7,365 nt of DNA from NCBI GenBank assembly GCA_044348345.1, contig JBIKSZ010000192.1:1-7365 (forward strand), given 5' to 3'. The notes below the pieces were generated by a model. That model had not been told where the DNA came from and ran no database searches. It worked only from the letters and a program-made list of their open reading frames with translations. Shown here piece by piece: positions 1 to 5,084 of this stretch. Numbering within the stretch: the stretch's first letter is position 1; the number at the start of each line of letters is the position of its first letter. A program made the translations under genes and the position numbers. The DNA is from Falsiroseomonas sp044348345. Lineage in GTDB: Bacteria > Pseudomonadota > Alphaproteobacteria > Acetobacterales > Acetobacteraceae.

Positions 1-1
1 G

Positions 2-973
2 GGCGCCTCCGGCGGGCCGGTCGCGCCTGGCACCGCGATCCGCATCTTTACCGGCGCACCGATGCCCGATGGCGCCGACACGGTGATGATGCAGGAAGAC
101 GCGAAGGAGGAGGATGGCCGCGTTATCCTGCCGTCCGGCCTCAAGCGCGGCGCGAATTGCCGCCCGGCTGGCGAGGACGTCGCCCTGGGCGAGCCCGCGC
201 TGCCGGCCGGACGGCGCCTCACCGCGCCCGATATCGGCCTTGCCGCAGCGCTCGGCCTCACGCAGCTGCCGGTGCGGCCGCTGGTGCGCGTCGGCGTCTT
301 CAGCACCGGCGATGAGCTGGCCGAGCCCGGTGCGCCGCTCGGCGCGGCCCGGACCTACGATTCCAACCGCTTCACCCTGATGGCGCTGCTCGCCAGCCTG
401 CCGGTCGAGGCCTCCGACCTTGGCATCCTGCCGGACGACCGCGCGGCCACGGCCGCGGCGCTGGAGCGCGCCGCGGCCTCGCATGACCTGCTGCTGACTT
501 CGGGCGGCGTCTCGACCGGGGAGGCCGACCATGTGAAGGCGGCGATCGAAGCCGGCGGCAAGCTTGTCTTCTGGCGGCTGGCGGTGAAGCCCGGCCGGCC
601 GGCGGCGATGGGGGTTGTGCAGGGCACGCCGGTCGTCGGCCTGCCCGGCAACCCCGTCGCGGCCGTGGTGACCTTCCTGCACCTCGCGCGGCCGCTGGTG
701 CTGCAACTGGCGGGTGCGGCGCCGGAGCCGCTGCCCCGTTTCGCGGCCACAGCGGATTTCAGCTACCGCAAGAAGGAAGGGCGGCGGGAGTATGTGCGCG
801 TGGCGCTGGCCTTCGGCGACGCGCTGCCCATCGCCCGCAAATACCCGCGCGAGGGGGCGGGGCTGCTGACCTCTCTGACGCAATCCGACGCTTTCGCCGA
901 ACTGCCCGAGGACGTGACGCAGGTCGCGCCAGGCGACCGCGTGCAGGTGCTGCCTTTTCGGGTGGTGTTCTGA
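2..973 (+). CDS. moeA: Molybdopterin molybdenumtransferase MoeA, 5' end outside the window
   Basis: MoeA inserts molybdate into adenylylated molybdopterin, giving Mo-molybdopterin in the cytoplasm. The frame is open from base 2, so this is the 3' part of the gene: 323 residues are visible, against about 400 for the family, so roughly 80-95 N-terminal residues are missing. Numbering from base 2, I see TGAPMPDGADTV (17-28), the N-R-x-x-G-E-D segment (about 52-59), the start of the molybdopterin-binding domain with STGDEL (101-106), SGGVSTGEAD (167-176), KPGRP (196-200) and LPGNP (214-218). These are hallmark MoeA/MoCF-binding motifs in the usual order. The C-terminal domain follows, with GAGLLTSL and APGDRV. 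An internal ATG at 62 lies inside the conserved domain and is not the start. The stop is TGA at 971-973. The gene converges on the hydrolase gene, with 3 bases between the stops. It belongs functionally with mobA and fdhD in this window. Confidence 0.96.
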   Translation, partial: GASGGPVAPGTAIRIFTGAPMPDGADTVMMQEDAKEEDGRVILPSGLKRGANCRPAGEDVALGEPALPAGRRLTAPDIGLAAALGLTQLPVRPLVRVGVFSTGDELAEPGAPLGAARTYDSNRFTLMALLASLPVEASDLGILPDDRAATAAALERAAASHDLLLTSGGVSTGEADHVKAAIEAGGKLVFWRLAVKPGRPAAMGVVQGTPVVGLPGNPVAAVVTFLHLARPLVLQLAGAAPEPLPRFAATADFSYRKKEGRREYVRVALAFGDALPIARKYPREGAGLLTSLTQSDAFAELPEDVTQVAPGDRVQVLPFRVVF

Positions 974-976
974 CGC

Positions 977-1995
977 TCAAGCGACGAGGTCGAGGATCTC
1001 GCTAACGCGGCCTTCGCGTTCGTAGCCAGCGAGTTCCAGCCGGCCCTCGGCTGGGCGCAGCACGGCGGCGAGGCGCGTGCCGCTGTTGAGCAGCGGCGGC
1101 GTAAGCCAGCCGAGCCCTTCTGGCACCGGATCGGCCAGAAGCTCCTGCATCCGGGCATGGCGGGGGCGGCTTTCGCGCCAGCGCGGTGCGCCGGGATCGG
1201 CCAGCCCGTCCCAATGGTTCGCCATCGCCACCTGCGCACCGCGCCGCACGGCATGGCGGTTGGGCGTGCGCTCGATCGCGGCGGCCTCGCCGTGCCGCGT
1301 GCCGGCGAGCGTGAAGGCGACCGAGGCAGCCAGCGGCGTGTCGCGCAGCATGGCGAGTGCAGCGTCGAAATCGGGTGCGGTGTCGCAGACGATCCGCAGC
1401 AGATGCGCCGGCGGCAGCGCGCGGGATCGCCAGGCGGCGGGCCGCGCCGCAGCCCAATCTGCCAGCAGCCCCGCCAGCCCGAAGCCGCGCGCCCGCGCCG
1501 CGGCGCCAAGCCCTGTCAGCGGCAGGGGCGGCTGGTTGATCGCCACCGCGAAGCGCCCGGGCGCGAGCGCGGGATCGCGCCCGCAAGCCCCGGCCAGCCG
1601 ATTTGCAGCCACTCACCCGCCGGCCCGGATTGGCGGATGACGGAGAGCGTCTCGCCAAGGCCGGCCAGGTCCCAGTCCAGCACGCGCAGCAGCACCGGCG
1701 CGTCATCCGCGCGCACGCCGCAGGTGCAGGCCCATTCATAGGAGAGGTTCAACAGATGCGCGCCGGGCCGGCCCACGGTGTCAGCCACCGCGGCGATCTC
1801 CGGCGCGAAGGGGGAAGCGTTGCGCGCCAGCCAGCGGCGCGAAAGGGCATCGCCGATGCGAAGCCCTGCCATGCCATAGCGCCGCCGCGCCATGGCGAGG
1901 ATGCGCGCCACCGCCTCGGGCAGCGCGGCGGCCGCGAAGGCGGCCGGATGCGGCACGCCGCGCGCATCCACAATGGGGATGCGGCGCAGCGTCAT
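977..1995 (-). pseudogene. C45-family (acid ceramidase / acyltransferase-like) Ntn hydrolase, one frameshift
   Basis: Two minus-strand reading frames, 1995 down to about 1570 and about 1570 down to 977, together encode one protein of about 339 residues. The family consists of N-terminal nucleophile hydrolases that self-cleave before a cysteine and act on amide bonds (acid ceramidase, N-acylethanolamine amidase, penicillin acyltransferase). The first part holds ACTC with candidate nucleophile Cys90 (codon 1728-1726), followed by LLRVLDWD with Arg104 and Asp107 at the spacing expected of the C-T-x ... G-R-N-L-D family motif. The second part begins with APGRFAVAIN and contains ANHW, resembling the family T/A-N-H-F motif (Asn codon 1219-1217). 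The frames differ by one missing base. Adding one C at the GGG/CCC of 1571-1573 would read GAIPALAPGRFAVAIN and restore one continuous frame. As given, the product stops after 159 residues and lacks the Asn. The ATG at 1995 lies 7 bases after the preceding small gene's stop, suggesting translational coupling. The substrate is unknown. The break may be a real mutation or a sequence error. Confidence 0.8.
1571..1573 (-). other. Probable frameshift site in the C45-like hydrolase gene
   Basis: The upstream frame (codons counted from 1995) carries good family sequence up to GWPGLAGAI. The frame one base back carries good family sequence from LAPGRFAVAIN onward. The only short stretch where both can be joined is around the triplet CCC (plus-strand GGG). 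A fourth C gives a smooth join. No canonical slippery heptamer is present, so programmed frameshifting is not supported. The exact base cannot be fixed from one sequence. Confidence 0.6.
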
Positions 1996-2002
1996 CGCAG
2001 GA

Positions 2003-2128
2003 TCAGAGGCGGACGCCCTCGGTGGTGAAGCGCTGCTCGGCGGTGCGCTGGACGTTCATGTCGAGCACCGCATAGGCGCCGAGCGCGATGACGATGGCGG
2101 CAATGCTGCCCATCAGGACGGACTTCAT
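2003..2128 (-). CDS. Small single-pass membrane protein, 41 residues, unknown function
   Basis: The minus strand encodes a 41-residue protein starting MKSVLMGSIAAIVIAL and ending TTEGVRL. Residues 3-22 form one hydrophobic segment (SVLMGSIAAIVIALGAYAVL) after a single N-terminal lysine. This could be a membrane anchor or an uncleaved signal-anchor; no clear A-x-A signal peptidase site is evident. The remaining about 19 residues are polar with mixed charge (DMNVQRTAEQRF) and would lie in the periplasm. The start is well supported by GGGGAGG at 2143-2137 with 8 bases to the ATG at 2128. The stop TGA (2005-2003) is 7 bases before the hydrolase ATG, so the two are probably co-translated. From memory, similar short alphaproteobacterial proteins ending in (S/G)-V-R-(L/V) are annotated as hypothetical; I could not check this. 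No function is known to me. Confidence 0.72.
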   Translation of the reverse strand: MKSVLMGSIAAIVIALGAYAVLDMNVQRTAEQRFTTEGVRL

Positions 2129-2136
2129 GGCGACAA

Positions 2137-2143
2137 CCTCCCC
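2137..2143 (-). promoter_or_regulatory. Strong ribosome binding site of the 41-residue gene
   Basis: The minus strand reads GGGGAGG followed by 8 bases and the ATG at 2128. This is the best Shine-Dalgarno match in the window. It fixes the start of the small gene and argues that this short frame is truly translated. Confidence 0.7.
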
Positions 2144-2191
2144 AAAAACCTTGCAGAAGCTACCTAAATTCGCGCGCGCCACGTTGCAAGG
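2144..2191 (-). terminator. Stem plus T-run after mobA, possible terminator or attenuator
   Basis: Downstream of the mobA stop, the minus strand carries CCTTGCA (2191-2185), a 29-base loop containing an alternating GC tract, then TGCAAGG (2155-2149), followed at once by TTTTT (2148-2144). The perfect 7-bp stem plus T-run resembles an intrinsic terminator, but the loop is unusually long. The T-run abuts the ribosome binding site of the next gene, so it could separate fdhD-mobA from the small gene/hydrolase pair, or attenuate read-through into it. Confidence 0.35.
2161..2189 (-). promoter_or_regulatory. Possible promoter for the small gene and hydrolase
   Basis: TTGCAA (2189-2184) and TAGGTA (2166-2161) are separated by 17 bases on the minus strand. 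They lie in a locally AT-rich patch (aatttaggta) that stands out in this GC-rich window, about 33 bases upstream of the ATG at 2128. The match to consensus is weak, and the site overlaps the terminator-like loop. Confidence 0.22.
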
Positions 2192-2194
2192 GGC

Positions 2195-2812
2195 TCAGCC
2201 GCTACCCGCCGCGATCTGCTCCGCCGCGTCCAGATCCTCGGGCGTGTTGGCGTTGAAGAAAGGGTCGAAGGGCGTGGTCGGCCAATCGGCAGGGGCGCAG
2301 CCGAAGCGCGCCGTCCAGCGGTCGATCTTGCGTTCGCCCGCCAGCAGCGCGGTGCGGAGCTCCGCGCGCAGCGCGACTGGCCAGAGGCCGATCGGCGGAT
2401 GCGTCTGCCCGTCGGACCGCGCACAGGCGAGCGGCACGCCAGCGGCTGCGCGCGCCGCATGCAGCCCCTCGGCGAGATCGGGGGGGATGAAGGGCGAATC
2501 GCCAGTGACAGACAGCACCCAGGGCAGGTCCGGATGCTCGGCTGCGGCGTGGTCCAGCGCCGCCAGGATGCCAGCGAGCGGCCCCGGATGGTCGGGCAGC
2601 GTGTCGGCGATCACCGGCAGGCCATAGGCGGCGAAGCGCGCCGGGTCGCCATTCGCGTTGAGGACCATATGCGCCACCTGCGGCCGCAGCCGGTCCAGCA
2701 GGTGGTCGAGCAACGGCCGGCCGGCCACCTGGCGTAGCGGCTTGTCGCCCCCGCCCATCCGGCGCGCGAGGCCGCCGGCGAGCACAACGGCCAGCGTGTC
2801 CTCACGCCTCAT
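2195..2812 (-). CDS. mobA: Molybdenum cofactor guanylyltransferase MobA
   Basis: MobA transfers GMP from GTP to Mo-molybdopterin, making the MGD form that DMSO-reductase-family enzymes such as formate dehydrogenase use as bis-MGD. The product is 205 residues, about the usual length. Residues 7-26 hold the nucleotide-binding signature LAGG-x-x-R-R-M-G-G-G-DK (LAGG 11-14, D23, K24). GPLAGI (77-82) follows, then TGDSPFIP (103-110) with the conserved metal-binding Asp105, and near the C-terminus FFNANTPEDL, the family F-N-x-N-T-P motif. The ATG at 2812 is chosen because the glycosyltransferase-like fold begins right after it; the open frame extends 25 codons further up, but that stretch lies in the fdhD coding region and has no family resemblance. 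The gene overlaps the fdhD 3' end by 11 bases (2802-2812), implying coupled translation of two proteins that act successively on the same cofactor. Confidence 0.94.
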   Translation of the reverse strand: MRREDTLAVVLAGGLARRMGGGDKPLRQVAGRPLLDHLLDRLRPQVAHMVLNANGDPARFAAYGLPVIADTLPDHPGPLAGILAALDHAAAEHPDLPWVLSVTGDSPFIPPDLAEGLHAARAAAGVPLACARSDGQTHPPIGLWPVALRAELRTALLAGERKIDRWTARFGCAPADWPTTPFDPFFNANTPEDLDAAEQIAAGSG

Positions 2813-3713
2813 CGCGAACCTGATCCTGCTGCGCCATCGCCTCGGCGCTGTTCTTGCGCCAATGCTTGGCGCTCTCCTCCGGCACATAGTCGAGCTCGGC
2901 GTCGAAGACGATGCGGTCCTCGCCGGCCAGCGCCACGAAGCGCTTGCCCTTGCAGCGGCCGATCAGGGTGAGGTTGGCCTCCCGCGCCAGCTCGACACCC
3001 CAGGCGGTGAAGCCCGAGCGGCTGACGAGGATGGGGATGCCCATCCGGACGGTCTTGATCACCATCTCCGAGGTGAGCCGGCCGGTCGTGTAGAAGATCT
3101 TGTCGTCCGGCGCGACGCGCTCGCGGAACATCCAGCCGGCGATCTTGTCCACCGCATTGTGGCGGCCGACGTCTTCCATATAGGCCACCGGCTGGTCCTG
3201 CTGGCACAGCGCGCAGCCATGGATCGCGCCGGCTTCCAGGTAGAGGCTCGGCAGCGTGTTGATCCGGTGCAGCACGCGGTACAGCCAGGAGGTCCGCAGC
3301 TCGGCCGTTGGCGACAGCCGGACCGTGGCGAAATCCTCCATCAGGTCGCCGAAGGCCGTGCCCTGCGCGCAGCCGGAGGTCAGCGTCTTCTTCTTCAGTT
3401 TCGTTTCGAAGTTGGTCTGGTGCCCGGTCCGCACCACCACGACGCCGAGATCCTCGTCGTACTCGACGCCCGTCACCGCGTCGTCGCGCTTCAGCATGCC
3501 CTGGTTCAGCAGATAGCCGAGGGCGAGGTCTTCTGGCCGGTCCAGGATCGTCATCATCGTCACGATCTCCTGCCCGTTCAGATAGAGGGTCAGGGGCCGT
3601 TCCACGGTGACCGCGGTTTCGACCGCTGCGCCTGTGTGATCGCGCCCCGTCACGCGGCGGGTCAGGCGGGGATCGGACGGGTCGGGCTGGACCCGAAGCA
3701 GAGGCATATCCAT
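2802..3713 (-). CDS. fdhD: Formate dehydrogenase sulfur carrier protein FdhD (variant cysteine motif)
   Basis: FdhD moves sulfur from a cysteine desulfurase onto bis-MGD before the cofactor is inserted into formate dehydrogenase. From the ATG at 3713 the product is 303 residues (E. coli FdhD is about 277). Motifs: LTLYLNGQEI near 41-50, LALGYLLNQG (63-72), SGCAQGT with Cys115, GAIHGCALC with Cys167 and Cys170, EDVGRHNAVDK (180-190), TGRLTSEM (210-217) and SRSGFTAWGVELA (231-243). The EDVGRHNAVDK block is diagnostic of the family. The canonical C-x-x-C loop (C121/C124 in E. coli) appears here as C-A-Q-G, with only one cysteine, while a C-x-x-C pair sits beside the EDVGRH block. Starts at 3743, 3707 or GTG 3866 are also open. 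3713 or 3707 best matches family length, though no strong ribosome binding site marks any of them. It heads a likely operon with mobA and is divergent from the LuxR-type gene. Confidence 0.93.
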   Translation of the reverse strand: MDMPLLRVQPDPSDPRLTRRVTGRDHTGAAVETAVTVERPLTLYLNGQEIVTMMTILDRPEDLALGYLLNQGMLKRDDAVTGVEYDEDLGVVVVRTGHQTNFETKLKKKTLTSGCAQGTAFGDLMEDFATVRLSPTAELRTSWLYRVLHRINTLPSLYLEAGAIHGCALCQQDQPVAYMEDVGRHNAVDKIAGWMFRERVAPDDKIFYTTGRLTSEMVIKTVRMGIPILVSRSGFTAWGVELAREANLTLIGRCKGKRFVALAGEDRIVFDAELDYVPEESAKHWRKNSAEAMAQQDQVRDEA

Positions 3714-3725
3714 CCCCAAAGGGTG
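3710..3725 (+). repeat. Copy 1 of a CCC-AAA-GGGTG direct repeat
   Basis: CCATCCCCAAAGGGTG resembles the 17-base copy at 3773-3789, 63 bases further on. Each copy is itself a small dyad (CCC...GGG around an A-run). This copy overlaps the preferred fdhD start codon, so it would lie at the translation start of the mRNA. Confidence 0.4.
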
Positions 3726-3772
3726 GGGGGAGGAGGGGCGCATCGCAAGCCGGTCCCAGCCCACCCCGAAGG

Positions 3773-3790
3773 CCTCTCCCAAAAGGGTGA
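3773..3790 (+). repeat. Copy 2 of the CCC-AAA-GGGTG repeat, imperfect palindrome
   Basis: CCTCTCCCAAAAGGGTGA contains CTCTCCC-AAAA-GGGTGAG with one mismatch in seven pairs (the palindrome ends at 3791). In the fdhD leader RNA it could form a short hairpin. It joins directly to the GGGTG array on its right. Confidence 0.4.
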
Positions 3791-3824
3791 GAACGGGTGT
3801 TCTAAAGCAACCTCCGGGTGTTGC
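3784..3824. promoter_or_regulatory. Array of dyads and phased GGGTG repeats, putative operator
   Basis: Within 41 bases the plus strand contains AGGGTGAG (3784-3791), CGGGTGTT (3794-3801) and CGGGTGTT again (3815-3822). Steps are 10 and 21 bases, i.e. one and two helical turns. Superimposed are two inverted repeats: AGAAC-GGGT-GTTCT (3790-3803) and GCAAC-N8-GTTGC (3807-3824). An extra CAAC follows at 3831-3834. The array lies between divergent genes and overlaps the candidate fdhD promoter. Binding by the adjacent LuxR-type protein is only an inference. Confidence 0.4.
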
Positions 3825-3833
3825 GCCTGTCAA
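3801..3833 (-). promoter_or_regulatory. Candidate fdhD-mobA promoter
   Basis: The minus strand has a perfect TTGACA at 3833-3828. About 17-21 bases downstream lies a less GC-rich stretch, TTGCTTTAGAA (3810-3800), with only a poor match to a -10 box. This would leave a leader of roughly 80 bases before the ATG at 3713. The GCAAC-N8-GTTGC dyad lies across the spacer and -10 area, where a repressor would block polymerase. The -35 is convincing; the -10 is not. Confidence 0.4.
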
Positions 3834-5056
3834 CAAAACGAGAGATTGTACGGCAACGCATATCACGAAGGTGGAACATTTCGCCGCTTACCTCTGCCGC
3901 GCCCTTGGCGCGGGCTCTCCCCACCCCACAGGCGCCTGAGGCTGTCTCCGTCATCCTCCCGCTGTTGCAGGCGGTGCTGGACGGTCACCCCTTGGTGACG
4001 GCCCTGGTCCCGCTGGCGGCGCGGCTCGGTGCCAGCAGCCACAGCATCCATTTGGTGCGATATCGTGATGGACGTGTCGCGGGCAGCGTGGCGGATGGCC
4101 ATGGCGGTTGTGGCCCGGATGCGCGCGCGGCTTATGTCAACCACTGGGTGCGGCGTTGCCCTCGGGCCCATGCGCTGATGGGTGTGTCCCCGGCGGTGCG
4201 CGACATGGCGGAGCTCGTCCCGGCGGAGACCTGGCGGACCAGCCGTGTCTGGACCGCCTGGGGGCGGCCGCATGGCGCGGCCTTCCATAGCTTGACCGCC
4301 ACGCTCCGCTCCGAAGGCGAGGCGATGGACGGGATCTTTTTCCAGCGGACCGAGGATGAACGCCCCTTCGGCCCCGAGGAGCGGCGGTTGCTGCAGGCGC
4401 TGTTCCCGGATCTCGGCCGCGCCCTGGCGCTCGAAACCCGCCTCGCCGCAGCACGGGCGGGGCCGGAGGAGGCAGCGCAGCGGGGGCTCGATGCGATGCC
4501 CGACGGTGTCGCGCTGCTGGATGCCCAACGCGGCCTGGTCTTCGCCAATGCGGCGCTGCGCCGGATGGCGGCGGCGGGGGATGGGTTCACGCTCGGCGCG
4601 GATGGCCTCGTCCTGCCCGAACCGGCCCGACGGGCCGCGCTGTCGCGCGCGGTGACGGCGGCCCTGGCCGCGGCGGAGGGGCGGGTGGGCTTGCTGGAGA
4701 GCGCGGGCGTCGTGGCCCTGCCGCGGCCATCCGGCCGGGCGCCCTTCATGCTGCGGGCTGTGCCGGTGGTGCCGGGGGGCGTCTGGGGCGGCTTCCGCGG
4801 GGCGATGCTGTTGGTGACCGACGGCGCCCGGCGGCCGCGTCCGAACCCGGCCCTGCTCGGGCGGATGTTCGACCTGACCCCGGCCGAGGCGGCGCTCGCG
4901 GCCGCGATCGCGGTCGGCCAGACCCTGGCCGATCATGCGAAGCGCCGTGGCATCTCGGTGGAGACCGCCCGCAGCCACATGGCCGCGATCCGCCGCAAGA
5001 CCGGCTGCCGCCGCCAGCCCGACCTGACCGCCCTCTTGGCCCGCCTGCCGGGGTAG
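3818..5056 (+). CDS. LuxR-type helix-turn-helix transcriptional regulator (orphan), start uncertain
   Basis: The C-terminal about 60 residues (353-412 from GTG 3818) form a LuxR/GerE-type DNA-binding domain: LTPAEAALAAAIAVGQ, then AKRRGIS, then the recognition helix VETARSHMAAIRRKTG, and a tail RRQPDLTALLARL. Many alphaproteobacterial orphan LuxR-type regulators have this architecture. Residues about 45-205 look like a GAF-type sensor region (for example AARLGASSHSIHLV and a run ending EERRLLQALFPDLGRAL), and 223-335 resemble a PAS fold (AMPDGVALLDAQRGLVFANAALRRM). No receiver domain or acyl-homoserine-lactone-binding signature is evident, so the ligand is unknown. The longest frame starts at GTG 3818, but this has no Shine-Dalgarno and sits inside the repeat array, and the first about 40 residues look unlike the family. 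Alternatives are TTG 3905, or even ATT 3878, which lies 6 bases after GAAGG. It is divergent from fdhD, a typical position for a local regulator. Confidence 0.85.
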   Translation: MLRLSTKREIVRQRISRRWNISPLTSAAPLARALPTPQAPEAVSVILPLLQAVLDGHPLVTALVPLAARLGASSHSIHLVRYRDGRVAGSVADGHGGCGPDARAAYVNHWVRRCPRAHALMGVSPAVRDMAELVPAETWRTSRVWTAWGRPHGAAFHSLTATLRSEGEAMDGIFFQRTEDERPFGPEERRLLQALFPDLGRALALETRLAAARAGPEEAAQRGLDAMPDGVALLDAQRGLVFANAALRRMAAAGDGFTLGADGLVLPEPARRAALSRAVTAALAAAEGRVGLLESAGVVALPRPSGRAPFMLRAVPVVPGGVWGGFRGAMLLVTDGARRPRPNPALLGRMFDLTPAEAALAAAIAVGQTLADHAKRRGISVETARSHMAAIRRKTGCRRQPDLTALLARLPG

Positions 5057-5062
5057 CGCGAC

Positions 5063-5074
5063 CCCGCCGGCGGG
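5063..5074. terminator. GC palindrome between convergent genes, weak terminator candidate
   Basis: CCCGCCGGCGGG is a perfect 12-bp palindrome in the 28-base gap between the stop of the LuxR-type gene (5056) and the stop of the convergent membrane gene (5085). A second short inverted repeat, GGCC-N5-GGCC, follows at 5073-5085. Neither is followed by a T-run, so any terminator role would be weak or factor-dependent. Confidence 0.25.
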
Positions 5075-5084
5075 CCGGCTTGGC

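Noticed and set aside
1565..1580. Programmed -1 frameshifting in the hydrolase gene
   Set aside because: No slippery heptamer is present and the C-run is only three bases; a mutation or sequence error is simpler.
2812..2887. Longer MobA with 25 extra N-terminal residues from 2887
   Set aside because: The extra residues are Arg-rich, lie within fdhD, and precede the conserved fold without family similarity.
3718..3740. G-rich tract as a G-quadruplex
   Set aside because: Only three separated runs of three or more G are present, and the tract lies at the 5' end of the fdhD frame, where the fdhD mRNA would be C-rich.
3790..3803. GAAC-N4-GTTC resembling a Gram-positive SOS (LexA/DinR) box
   Set aside because: Alphaproteobacterial LexA is known to use GTTC-N7-GTTC direct repeats, and nothing here is a DNA repair gene.
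2658..3998. Long plus-strand open frame (446 codons) opposite fdhD and mobA
   Set aside because: It is antisense to two strongly supported genes, its translation is rich in His, Arg and Gly, as expected of GC-rich shadows, and it resembles no family.
3863..4978. Long minus-strand open frame (371 codons) opposite the LuxR-type gene
   Set aside because: Its Arg-, His- and Pro-rich composition is typical of antisense shadow, while the plus strand has recognisable domains.
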